A stretch of 11,426 bases of DNA from SIG440 sp045645485. Lineage in GTDB: Bacteria; Bacillota; Clostridia; Monoglobales; Monoglobaceae. Location: positions 1 to 11,426 of the forward strand of contig JAZRIX010000047.1 of assembly GCA_045645485.1 (NCBI GenBank), written 5' to 3'. Position 1 is the first letter of the stretch, and the number at the start of each line of letters is the position of its first letter. Below the pieces are notes generated by a model. That model was not told where the DNA came from. It was given only the letters and a program-made list of their open reading frames with translations, and ran no database searches. Shown in pieces: positions 1-6,781 of this stretch. A program made the position numbers and the translations under genes.

Positions 1-3
1 CTT

Positions 4-735
4 TTAAATATCAGGTTTAAATGAAGGCATAAGCTGAAGCTTGAAAAGATTATTCTTATGTTTTGTATCAATTAATTGTTTTTTTACAGGATCATCAATA
101 ATTCCCTCGCGTATATACCTGTCAAGCTCTGCATATGTGAAACCGAGATTTTCTTCGTCAGTTTTTCCGCAGAGTCCGTCAATAGGTGTTTTTTCAACCA
201 ATTCTGTTGGCAAGCCAAGGATATGGCCTATCTGCTTTACTTCCGTCACAGTAATATATGACATAGGTGAAAAATCTCCCACAGAATCACCGTAGCGTGT
301 AGAATAACCAACCCAGTCTTCGGAGAGATTACACGTATTTGCGACTCTTCCGTTTACAGACTGACTAACGGCATAAAGCGTTGCCATACGAATTCTTGGC
401 GGAAGATTTGTTTTTGTCAAAGTCGACAGTTCAAGTTCCTCAGGCATACTATCAACAATTCCGTCAATTGCAGCTTTGACGTTTATTTCGTAATGCCTGA
501 TACCCAGATGTTTTACCAGCATATAAGCCATATCAATATCATGCTGTTCACCCTGAGGCATAAGAACGCCTACAACACGTTCTTTGCCAAGAGCTTCAAC
601 GCAAAGTGCCGCAACAACAGAGCTGTCCTTGCCTCCTGAAATTCCGACAACAGCATTACAGTCTTTTCCGTTTTCTTCGAAGAAATCCTGTATCCATTTC
701 ACACAATCATTTTTTACTTTTTCAGCATCAAACAT
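4..735 (-). CDS. nadE: NH3-dependent NAD+ synthetase
   Basis: This cytosolic enzyme performs the last step of NAD+ biosynthesis: it adenylates deamido-NAD+ with ATP and amidates it with ammonia. The 243-aa protein carries the ATP-pyrophosphatase P-loop SGGKDSS at residues 33-39. Further on are the family motifs GYSTRYGDS (around residue 145) and a DGLCGKTDEENLGF segment typical of the deamido-NAD/ATP site. There is no N-terminal nitrilase/glutaminase domain, so it is the short ammonia-dependent form, slightly shorter than the 270-275 aa of the E. coli or Bacillus enzymes. The ATG is preceded by AGGTGGTG at good spacing. It lies 20 bp after the HIRAN/TPR gene and is probably cotranscribed with it and sulP. 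The stop is complete at the window edge; any terminator lies outside. Identification is firm. Confidence 0.96.
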   Translation of the reverse strand: MFDAEKVKNDCVKWIQDFFEENGKDCNAVVGISGGKDSSVVAALCVEALGKERVVGVLMPQGEQHDIDMAYMLVKHLGIRHYEINVKAAIDGIVDSMPEELELSTLTKTNLPPRIRMATLYAVSQSVNGRVANTCNLSEDWVGYSTRYGDSVGDFSPMSYITVTEVKQIGHILGLPTELVEKTPIDGLCGKTDEENLGFTYAELDRYIREGIIDDPVKKQLIDTKHKNNLFKLQLMPSFKPDI

Positions 736-755
736 TTTTACACCACCTGAAAATT

Positions 756-1427
756 TTAATTATCTGAAGAAATATGCTTGTTAATTTCACTTTTCAACGC
801 ATAAGTTATACAATTATTTTCATCAATCTGCTCGGCTGAAAAAATATACTTTTTTGCATTATCAAAATCATTCAATTTGATATAACACTCACATATTCTC
901 TGCAAAAAACGTATATCTTTTCTTATATTTGCAAGACTTTCGAAAATATCCAAAGCATGATAAAGTTTGTTACTTTTTATATAGCATACACCAAAGTTAT
1001 ATGCAAATTCAACACTGTCTATACCCTGAAGCTTGCATACGACAAACTGTTTGTCAACCCACAAAACTTCTGCAGTACACCGTTCTTCAAACCCGTTATT
1101 CAAAAAATCTGCAGAAAACGTCCCGACTTTAACGGTATAACCGCTATTGGCAACATAACCGCACTTGCCGATGCCGTCACATACAACAGCAATTGCCTTG
1201 GGGTCAAAATAATTTGAAGGTTCTTTTATCAGATGTACTGCTTTACCAATTTCAAATGGCTCAATTCCGAAGTAATGATTTATTCCGACAACGGTAAGAA
1301 GTACTTCTCTGCCGCTATCGGCAAATTCAATTATTTCTTTCTTGTATGTGTTATCGGTTTCGGTTATATTATTTTCATTTACGAATATTTTCTTTTTCCT
1401 GAAGAAAGCAAGTAACTTTTCAAGCAT
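756..1427 (-). CDS. HIRAN-domain protein with C-terminal TPR-like helices, function unknown
   Basis: The product is 223 aa. Residues about 40-100 match the HIRAN domain pattern: a V-GINHYFG strand, a G..V.L..EPSN.FDP.AIAV core and a GYVAN end. HIRAN domains are known in SNF2 helicases such as HLTF/Rad5, where they bind 3' ends of single-stranded DNA, and occur as stand-alone modules in bacteria. Residues about 140-215 form helical repeats resembling two or more TPR units (for example FAYNFGVCYIKSNKLYHALD). The first 30 residues are basic and hydrophobic (LLAFFRKKK) and may be a short membrane-proximal or DNA-contacting tail. There is no helicase or nuclease domain. The gene starts 4 bp after the sulP stop with no clear Shine-Dalgarno, suggesting translational coupling, and precedes nadE by 20 bp. 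The domain call is fairly sure; the function is not known. Confidence 0.82.
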   Translation of the reverse strand: MLEKLLAFFRKKKIFVNENNITETDNTYKKEIIEFADSGREVLLTVVGINHYFGIEPFEIGKAVHLIKEPSNYFDPKAIAVVCDGIGKCGYVANSGYTVKVGTFSADFLNNGFEERCTAEVLWVDKQFVVCKLQGIDSVEFAYNFGVCYIKSNKLYHALDIFESLANIRKDIRFLQRICECYIKLNDFDNAKKYIFSAEQIDENNCITYALKSEINKHISSDN

Positions 1428-1431
1428 AACA

Positions 1432-3075
1432 TTAAGCGAGGCTTTCAGCTCGTTCCATTGCTTTGTCTATATTTGCACAGAAGTTTTCATTACCGCACAT
1501 AGCATAAAGTCCTGACTTTTTCATAGCTTTCATAGGCTGAGCATTTACGTGCGAAAATATAACTGTTCTTCCTGTTTCGTTGCATTTTTCGACAAATTCC
1601 TTCAATGCCTTGAGTACATCGGCGTCAATAGACGGAACAGCTCTCATTCTCAGAATAATACATTTGGTGTAATCTTTTACCTTTATTTTGGCTATCTGAC
1701 TTGAAACAGCAAAGAAAAGCGGACCGCTGAGTTCATACACACTTATATGCTTCTGAACAAATCTGAGACCTGTATCTTCACCCTGCTCCACTTCTTTTAC
1801 ATACTTCCAGCTTTCAACCGAGCTTTCGTCACTGAGTCGTTTCATAAAGAGAACACATGCGAGAATAATCCCCGCAATAATTGCAACAACAAGGTCAAAT
1901 ACAACCGTAAGAACAAAGGTTGTAACCAGAATAATTATATCACTTTTGGGCGATGTTTTCACAAGGTATACAAACTGTCTCCACTGACACATATTGTAAG
2001 CAACAGAAATAAGAATTGCCGCAATTACAGGCATAGGAATCAAGCGTGCATAAGGTGCAAAAATTGCCAGAACAAGAAGCAATACAAGAGCGTGTACCAT
2101 ACCCGAAACGGGAGTTCTTCCTCCGTTCTTTACGTTGGCAGCAGTACGGGCAATTGCTCCGGTTGCCGGAATACCGCCAAACAAGGCTGATGCAATATTG
2201 GCAAGTCCCTGTCCTGTAAGTTCAGTATTCGAACGGTGTTTTTTGCCTACCATACCATCAGCAACAACACACGAAAGAAGTGATTCTATTCCTGCAAGAA
2301 GTGCGATTGTAACAGCATCAGGAAGAATTGCCATAATTGCGTTTACAGAAACATTTTGCGGCAATCTGAACTGAGGCAATGCAGCGTTCAGTGAATCTCC
2401 TATTGTTTTCACATCCTTTGCCCAGAAAGCCACAAGAAGACTTCCTGCGACTACAGCAATAAACGATGCGGGGATTTTTTCAATATATTTGATTTTGGGC
2501 CAGATAATCAGGATAAGAAGGCTTATTATTCCGATAATTATTGAATGAATATTGAAAGTGCCGATATTTTCAGCAAACATATGTAACTTTTCCATAGCTT
2601 CGATAGGTGAACCCGTATACTGAACCCCAAAAAAGTCCTTAAGCTGACCAATCAGCAAGGTAACAGCAATACCTGCAGTGAAGCCTGTTGTAATGGTAAA
2701 CGGAATAAATCTTATAAGATTTCCGAATTTAAGAAGTCCCATTGTAATAAGAATAATACCTGCAATGATTGTAGCAAGGACAAGACCCTCTATTCCCTTT
2801 GTGGGGTCAAGAGCAATACCTGCAACAATGGTAGCAAACGCTGCTGTCGGGCCAGTAATCTGCACACTGCTGCCGCCAAAAAATGCGGCAACAAGACCTG
2901 CGACGATTGCGGTATATATACCCGCTTCAGGTCCGACACCTGAAGCAATTGCCAAAGCGATTGACAACGGCAGTGCAATAATTGCAACAATTATTCCCGC
3001 AATAACATCTTTTACAAATTGACTGCCGTTGTAGCCTTTCATGTCAGTGAAAAGCATAGGCATAAAGTTTTTCAT
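1432..3075 (-). CDS. SulP (SLC26) family inorganic anion transporter with STAS domain
   Basis: This 547-aa integral membrane protein has the SulP layout: a first helix DVIAGIIVAIIALPLSIALA near residue 22, then GVGPEAGIYTAIVAG and the GPTAAFATIVAG signature (about residues 75-86). A total of 10-14 membrane segments runs to about residue 410, followed by a cytoplasmic STAS domain (about 435-545). Family members carry sulfate, bicarbonate, oxalate or other anions, often with Na+ or H+ coupling; the substrate cannot be read from the sequence. The STAS helix reads SIDADVLKAL where many SulPs have D-A-T/S-G, so the usual Ser/Thr is missing. The ATG follows AAAGGAAG at 7 nt. It leads the sulP-HIRAN-nadE cluster. 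The stretch upstream holds a perfect hairpin that may separate it from ybaB. Confidence 0.95.
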   Translation of the reverse strand: MKNFMPMLFTDMKGYNGSQFVKDVIAGIIVAIIALPLSIALAIASGVGPEAGIYTAIVAGLVAAFFGGSSVQITGPTAAFATIVAGIALDPTKGIEGLVLATIIAGIILITMGLLKFGNLIRFIPFTITTGFTAGIAVTLLIGQLKDFFGVQYTGSPIEAMEKLHMFAENIGTFNIHSIIIGIISLLILIIWPKIKYIEKIPASFIAVVAGSLLVAFWAKDVKTIGDSLNAALPQFRLPQNVSVNAIMAILPDAVTIALLAGIESLLSCVVADGMVGKKHRSNTELTGQGLANIASALFGGIPATGAIARTAANVKNGGRTPVSGMVHALVLLLVLAIFAPYARLIPMPVIAAILISVAYNMCQWRQFVYLVKTSPKSDIIILVTTFVLTVVFDLVVAIIAGIILACVLFMKRLSDESSVESWKYVKEVEQGEDTGLRFVQKHISVYELSGPLFFAVSSQIAKIKVKDYTKCIILRMRAVPSIDADVLKALKEFVEKCNETGRTVIFSHVNAQPMKAMKKSGLYAMCGNENFCANIDKAMERAESLA

Positions 3076-3122
3076 AAAAAAACTTCCTTTCTTAGAACCT
3101 TTTTATCTTTTTACGTAATTCG

Positions 3123-3150
3123 GGGCATCTTTTGTTGTCAAAAGATGCCC
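3123..3150 (-). other. Perfect 11-bp hairpin between ybaB and sulP
   Basis: GGGCATCTTTT and AAAAGATGCCC are exact inverted repeats separated by six bases. The hairpin sits between the ybaB stop and the sulP start and would end or attenuate the dnaX-ybaB transcript. However, neither strand has a T-run directly after the stem, so it is not a textbook rho-independent terminator. On the minus strand the sequence TTGACA spans the loop and could be a -35 box for sulP, with a poor -10 (TACGTA) 18 nt later. Terminator, attenuator or operator are all open. Confidence 0.6.
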
Positions 3151-3172
3151 ATTGTTTCTGTATTAAAACTTA

Positions 3173-3526
3173 TCAGAACAAGCCCGGAATGTTCATTCCG
3201 CCTGTAAGCTTGCTCATTTCGTCGGCAGATGTTTCTTCAACCTTGTGAAGAACATCGTTGACAGCAACCATAATAAGGTCCTGAAGCATTTCGATGTCGT
3301 CAGGATCAACAACATCAGGAGAAAGAACGATTTCTTCAAGCTCGCGTTTTCCGTTCATTTTAACAGTAACAGCACCGCCGCCTGATGATGCCTCATACAC
3401 CTTTTCTTCCATTTCTTCCTGCATTTTCAGCATTTGCTCCTGCATTTTTTTTGCCTGCTTGAGCATCTGATTCATATTTCCTCCCATTGGCATTCCGCCG
3501 CCTCTGGGAAATCCACCCTTTGCCAT
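3173..3526 (-). CDS. ybaB: YbaB/EbfC family nucleoid-associated protein
   Basis: This small dimeric DNA-binding protein of the YbaB/EbfC family coats the nucleoid and is nearly always found beside dnaX. The chosen start (MAKGGFPRGG) gives 117 aa. It has a Gly/Met-rich N-terminus, a long coiled helix with repeated K/Q/M (LKQAKKMQEQMLKMQEEMEE, about residues 23-42) and a beta-sheet core with GGGAVTVKMNG. The family tail includes SPDVVDPDDIEMLQDLI and ends GGMNIPGLF. An ATG nine bases further upstream (MYIMAK) is also open, and both starts have a purine-rich stretch (AGGAAAGGA) in front. I prefer the second ATG because MAKGG is the common family start. It follows dnaX by about 32 bp and is certainly in the same transcript. 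recR, normally next in Firmicutes, is not here. Confidence 0.95.
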   Translation of the reverse strand: MAKGGFPRGGGMPMGGNMNQMLKQAKKMQEQMLKMQEEMEEKVYEASSGGGAVTVKMNGKRELEEIVLSPDVVDPDDIEMLQDLIMVAVNDVLHKVEETSADEMSKLTGGMNIPGLF

Positions 3527-3558
3527 AATATACATTTCCTTTCCTGTATAAAAATTTT

Positions 3559-5142
3559 TTATTCAACAACCGTCATTTTATCACCAAGCAAATCTTTTTT
3601 TGCGACAATATCAAAAACGCTTGCAGCTTGTCCATCACGTTGCTTCAGGTTGCCCTTTTTTGAAACAACAACTTTCAATTGTGTGCCCTCAACACCTGAA
3701 AAAAGTGTCGAAAGATACTGCTTTCCTTCTGTTGTATTGATTTTATCATACGCAAGATCGCCTGTCAATACAAGCTCAATTTCGTCCCCAAAATACAAAG
3801 CCTGTGCATTGAACAAAAATGTATAAAGACTTTTGCTTTCCTGCTTTATTTTTTCAAGAGCATTCTTCCATTTTGTCCAGCTTGCGGCATTATCAATGTG
3901 CGGTACAGCTTCTTTTGGCGTCTCAAGGGGAACAGATTTTTTTTGTGCAGGCGAAGATTTTTTAACTGTTATACCTCCTGCTTTTATATCATCCATTTCA
4001 CGTTCAAGCTTTTCTATTCTCAAAGAAAGCTCTGCAATATCTGCTCCACTGCCTGGGGCACATAATTTTACCATTGCCATTTCTACGGCTATATTGGGAG
4101 CAGACATTTTTTTTGACTGCAATAAAAATTCACCCAATACCGAAATTGCTGAAATAATTCTGTCAACGCTGTATTTTTCGGATTGTTTTTTTAATTTTTC
4201 AATTACTTCATCCGTTTTTTCCAGAATAAAATCAGGTTCATTCGTAGATTTGCAAATCATCAAGGCTCTGAAATGTGAAATAAGCTCTTCAAGAAAATTA
4301 GGAGCTTCCTTTCCTTTTTTCAGAAAATTGTCAACAGTATTCAGCGTAGTATTTGAATCATATTCCGCGATACTGTCAACAACAGAAAAAAGAATACGTC
4401 TGTCAGCAACTCCGACGATGTCAACAATATCATCATAACGAAGCTCATCTTTTGCAAAAGCAACGCACTGATCCAGAATACTCAGACCGTCACGCATCGA
4501 ACCATCAGCAAGCTCAGCAACAAGCTCAAGGGCATCAGGTGTTATTGCGATATTCTCAGCCTTTGTTATTTGGCTTAGCCTTCGTTCTATATCTTCGATA
4601 ACAATTCTTCTGAAATCAAATCTTTGACACCGTGAAAGAATTGTTGCCGGAATTTTATGAGGTTCCGTTGTAGCAAGAATAAAAATAACATGTCCCGGAG
4701 GTTCTTCAAGTGTTTTAAGAAGCGCATTGAATGCTTCCTTAGTGAGCATATGTGCCTCGTCAACGATATAAACTTTATATTTACATTCTGTAGGACTGTA
4801 GATTACTTCATCACGTATTTCACGGATGTTATCAATACCGCTGTTGCTGGCAGCATCCATTTCATAAACATCCAGTATGCTTCCGTCAAGAATCCCTCTA
4901 CAGGTCGGACATTCATTGCAAGGATTTCCTTCTATAGGATTTGTACAGTTCACGGCACGGGAGAAAATCTTTGCAGAAGAGGTTTTTCCTGTACCTCTTG
5001 TGCCGCAAAACAAATACGCATGAGCAATTCTGCTTGTTTTTATACTGTTTTTCAGAGTTTCGGACACGTGATCCTGACCGACCACATCTTCGAAAATCAA
5101 AGGACGCCACTTTCTGTACAACGCCTGATATGTCTCAGCCAC
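3559..5142 (-). CDS. dnaX: DNA polymerase III subunits gamma and tau
   Basis: This is the clamp-loader ATPase that loads the beta sliding clamp and organises the replisome. From the chosen GTG the protein is 527 aa. It has Walker A GTRGTGKT at residues 47-54, a zinc-binding set C66, C75, C78, C81, Walker B DEAH at 128-131, the sensor-1 region ATTEPHKIP around 157-165, and the SRC motif at 170-172 that supplies the arginine finger in trans. Domain III follows, then a Lys/Pro linker around 385-415 and a tau-like C-terminal domain. The longest open frame starts at another GTG at 5151, but that codon lies inside the Shine-Dalgarno AGAGGTGA. The GTG at 5142 sits 8 nt after that GAGG and gives the typical start MAETYQALYRKWRP. 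The gene is 33 bp after the SRP RNA and likely shares its promoter. An A8 tract in the linker may allow slippage (listed separately). Confidence 0.97.
   Translation of the reverse strand: MAETYQALYRKWRPLIFEDVVGQDHVSETLKNSIKTSRIAHAYLFCGTRGTGKTSSAKIFSRAVNCTNPIEGNPCNECPTCRGILDGSILDVYEMDAASNSGIDNIREIRDEVIYSPTECKYKVYIVDEAHMLTKEAFNALLKTLEEPPGHVIFILATTEPHKIPATILSRCQRFDFRRIVIEDIERRLSQITKAENIAITPDALELVAELADGSMRDGLSILDQCVAFAKDELRYDDIVDIVGVADRRILFSVVDSIAEYDSNTTLNTVDNFLKKGKEAPNFLEELISHFRALMICKSTNEPDFILEKTDEVIEKLKKQSEKYSVDRIISAISVLGEFLLQSKKMSAPNIAVEMAMVKLCAPGSGADIAELSLRIEKLEREMDDIKAGGITVKKSSPAQKKSVPLETPKEAVPHIDNAASWTKWKNALEKIKQESKSLYTFLFNAQALYFGDEIELVLTGDLAYDKINTTEGKQYLSTLFSGVEGTQLKVVVSKKGNLKQRDGQAASVFDIVAKKDLLGDKMTVVE
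3937..3944 (-). other. A8 slippery tract in dnaX, candidate gamma-forming site
   Basis: On the minus strand codons 400-402 read CAA AAA AAA, containing the heptamer A AAA AAA in the correct phase for -1 slippage. Moving back one base, or adding one A to the mRNA, gives ATC TGT TCC CCT TGA: four new residues and a stop at 3925-3923. The product would be 406 aa, retaining the ATPase and domain III and losing the tau tail. E. coli makes gamma by ribosomal slippage on A AAA AAG, and Thermus by transcriptional slippage on an A-run. I see no clear upstream Shine-Dalgarno-like stimulator or strong downstream hairpin, so use of this site is inferred. Confidence 0.45.
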
Positions 5143-5184
5143 TTGTGTCACCTCTTTGTAATTTGAAAAAAATCTAAAAATAAA

Positions 5185-5460
5185 AAGCTATGTGCTTGAG
5201 TTTGAAACAAAAACCCCTTCGTTACTTAACCGTTCAACTCAGATTCGGCACCCCTGCGGCACATCAAAAAGAACTGCTTAACGCTGCTGCATTCCTGCCC
5301 TGACGTGGTTCACAGGTTTCAATTGCGCAGGACCGAAATCATCAACATTGACCGAATTAAGGCAGCCAAGACAATTTTGTCCCTCAGCTCAAGTTTTCAT
5401 CCCCACTATAGCGGATTGTGGGTTACAAGGTACCGCTAACACCCCAATTTAACATAGCTT
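5185..5460 (-). ncRNA. ffs: Signal recognition particle RNA, large bacterial type
   Basis: This is the RNA core of the SRP, which with Ffh targets membrane proteins to FtsY and SecYEG. Helix 8 is plain: GTCAGG, then GCA-GGAA-TGC (a GGAA tetraloop closed by 3 bp, plus-strand 5289-5298), then AGCAG, which is the Ffh-binding internal loop. The 5' part (GTAACCC, CAATCCGCTATAG) fits the Alu domain of the long ~270-nt Firmicute SRP RNA rather than the short 4.5S form. The ends are set by a perfect 9-bp pairing of AAGCTATGT at the 5' end with ACATAGCTT at the 3' end. This is followed by T-rich DNA (TTTTTATTTTTAG) that may act as a weak terminator. Ends are good to a few bases. Its place directly before dnaX is conserved in Firmicutes and supports the call. 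Confidence 0.95.
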
Positions 5461-5464
5461 AAAA

Positions 5465-5493
5465 AGTATATCATACAATCATTATTCTGTCAA
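5465..5493 (-). promoter_or_regulatory. Strong sigma-A-type promoter of the SRP RNA
   Basis: On the minus strand a perfect -35 TTGACA (5493-5488) is followed by a 17-nt spacer and the -10 TATACT (5470-5465). A start about 5-7 nt later falls at 5460-5458, exactly where the first base of the SRP terminal helix lies. The agreement of promoter and RNA end makes each more certain. Read-through would also transcribe dnaX and ybaB. Confidence 0.9.
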
Positions 5494-5516
5494 GAATTTT
5501 TATTTTATACGGCAAT

Positions 5517-5614
5517 AAAAAAAGACTGCTTAAAACTGAACCTAGCTCCTAATTGTCAGATTTTTGGTCTGACTTTTTGGGGTCACATCAAATATTGTTT
5601 TAAATAGTCTTTTT
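5517..5614. repeat. ~98-bp near-palindromic element, possible MITE and bidirectional terminator
   Basis: The outer arms AAAAAGACTGCTTAAAAC (5519-5536) and GTTTTAAATAGTCTTTTT (5597-5614) are inverted repeats matching at 16 of 18 positions. Inside is a perfect GTCAGA...TCTGAC stem (5555-5560 and 5568-5573) with a 7-base loop. The flanks of that stem are weakly complementary too (TCCTAATT against AAAAGGGG-type bases). The block GGGGTCACATCA with CTGACTTTTT resembles the end of IS3/IS150-group elements (TGnnnTGnnCCC ends), which is an inference from memory. On the minus strand the outer stem ends in T7, so it can terminate the yitT transcript 20 bp after its stop. On the plus strand it ends in T5. 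Confidence 0.65.
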
Positions 5615-5633
5615 CAGTATATCATCTAAACGA

Positions 5634-6470
5634 TTAATGATAAAGATAGAACCCGTTTCCTACAATTTTTTGAGATTCAGCAAAAACCGTAAATGCGTTT
5701 GGGTCAATCTGTTCAATTTTACGTTTGAAGTCAACAGTTTCCCTCTCCTTCAGTGCACAGAAAAGCATCTTTTTGTTCTCATCTGTATATGCACCAACAG
5801 CATCTATAACAGTAACCCCTCTGGAGGATGAACCAACCAGTCTTCTTGCCAGCTCGTCGCCACTGTCACTGATAATAAAGGCTATAGTAGAAACGTTCAG
5901 CTTTGCAATAAGAAAATCAACTGAATATGTAGAAACAAACAAAGCAATAATGCCAAAAAGAGCCAGATTTACTTGCTTGAAAACAATGAGCGAAGCAACA
6001 ATTACAATACCGTCAATTACAAGCAAAAGCTTTCCTATAGGCATCTGCGGCATACTATGCTGAAGCAGTCTGCCTATAATATCCGTTCCACCCGTAGATG
6101 CCCCTGAGACAAAGGCAATACCTATTCCTGAACCGTACAGAACTCCGCCAAAAATTGTAGCCAGAAAAACATCATCCGTAAGGGGTGGGAGATATGAAAA
6201 CAACTGTACAAAAACAGACAGCACTCCTGCACCGAAAAGTGTTTTCAAAGTAAAAGATAATCCAAGCACCTTGAGTCCAAGCAATAACAGAATAACATTG
6301 AGAACACCAAATGTTATACCAGGAGGCAAAGAAAAGGTGTGAAAAAGAATTGTAGAAACACCTGACATTCCTCCGCAAACAATTTTATTCGGTGTAAGCA
6401 ACAAGCTAACTGCAGCCGCAGTTATCATAGTACCCAAAATCGTAAGTAAAATATCTTTGATTTTTTTCAT
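5634..6470 (-). CDS. YitT family membrane protein (YitT + DUF2179)
   Basis: This 278-aa membrane protein has a hydrophobic N-terminal two-thirds of about five to six helices. It contains the YitT signatures GGMSGVSTIL (around residue 33), YGSGIGIAF and SGASTGGTDIIGRLL (around 122-136). A soluble C-terminal DUF2179 domain (about 195-278) includes SSRGVTVIDAVGAYT and the end DPNAFTVFAESQKIVGNGF. The biochemical role of the family is not established; transport or envelope homeostasis has been suggested. The longest frame begins with an ATG at 6479 (MFLMKK) that overlaps AAAGGATG. The ATG at 6470 is 8 nt after AAAGGA and is chosen. It is a single-gene unit: promoter at 6547-6519, terminator-like palindrome right after the stop. 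Confidence 0.93.
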   Translation of the reverse strand: MKKIKDILLTILGTMITAAAVSLLLTPNKIVCGGMSGVSTILFHTFSLPPGITFGVLNVILLLLGLKVLGLSFTLKTLFGAGVLSVFVQLFSYLPPLTDDVFLATIFGGVLYGSGIGIAFVSGASTGGTDIIGRLLQHSMPQMPIGKLLLVIDGIVIVASLIVFKQVNLALFGIIALFVSTYSVDFLIAKLNVSTIAFIISDSGDELARRLVGSSSRGVTVIDAVGAYTDENKKMLFCALKERETVDFKRKIEQIDPNAFTVFAESQKIVGNGFYLYH

Positions 6471-6518
6471 AAGAAACATCCTTTCTTCATGAGATCCTTC
6501 ATATATCTGCCAAAAAAT

Positions 6519-6547
6519 ACTTTACTACAAATTTATCTTTTTTTCAA
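6519..6547 (-). promoter_or_regulatory. Predicted promoter of the YitT-family gene
   Basis: The minus strand reads TTGAAA (6547-6542), a 17-nt spacer, and TAAAGT (6524-6519), a reasonable vegetative promoter. It lies 49 bp before the start codon and just downstream of the decayed genes, so the YitT-family gene has its own transcription start. Confidence 0.65.
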
Positions 6548-6556
6548 GTGTTTTTC

Positions 6557-6616
6557 TTAATTTAAAATAACCGTCTTAAGGTCTTTTATATCCTCAAGAA
6601 CAAAGTGGGGATTAAT
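6557..6616 (-). pseudogene. Possible C-terminal remnant of a hydrolase-like gene
   Basis: A short open stretch reads INPHFVLEDIKDLKTVILN and then stops, with an in-frame TGA just before it. The shape (hydrophobic strand, acidic turn, DL helix) resembles the last 20 residues of HAD-superfamily phosphatases. Another frame just upstream reads LNGTYCYELI, which would join it through a one-base frameshift. The match is by eye and too short to be sure. It could be chance, or the tail of the FAD oxidoreductase cluster next to it. Confidence 0.3.
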
Positions 6617-6652
6617 TCATAGCAATAAGTGCCATTTAAGGCTTTGGTTTTT

Positions 6653-6781
6653 CTATAAACAGCGGTTTTTTTCTGTTGCATTGAAGAGTATATCTCTTAC
6701 ACCTGCCCGTGAAGCAGCAACCGCTGCACACATACCTGCAAAGCCTCCGACCACAACGACTATATCTACATTATGCATCAT
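6653..6781 (-). pseudogene. 5' fragment of a FAD-dependent oxidoreductase gene
   Basis: An excellent Shine-Dalgarno (AAAGGAGG, 6795-6788) sits 6 nt before ATG ATG. The reading MHNVDIVVVVGGFAGMCAAV is the N-terminal Rossmann strand-loop-helix of a FAD oxidoreductase, normally DIVVIGGGPAGMAAAIAA. The first Gly of GxGxxG is Val and the Pro is Phe, so the nucleotide site is damaged. After 42 codons the frame ends (NRCL-stop), where an intact homologue would have about 400 residues. In related Clostridia such a gene follows a glycerol-3-phosphate-dehydrogenase-like gene, and the fragment upstream here fits that order. It is a dead gene start with its translation signal still in place. Confidence 0.72.

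Noticed and set aside
1747..2190. Plus-strand open frame of 147 codons opposite sulP
   Set aside because: It is rich in Asn, Cys and Lys with no domain pattern, as expected for the reverse of membrane-helix codons.
3833..4438. Plus-strand open frame of 201 codons
   Set aside because: It lies wholly inside dnaX on the other strand. It has no ribosome binding site and unlikely composition (Ser/Phe-rich), so it is a shadow of the dnaX codon pattern.
4657..5166. Plus-strand open frame of 169 codons over the 5' end of dnaX
   Set aside because: It is antisense to the conserved ATPase domain and shows no recognisable motif or ribosome binding site.
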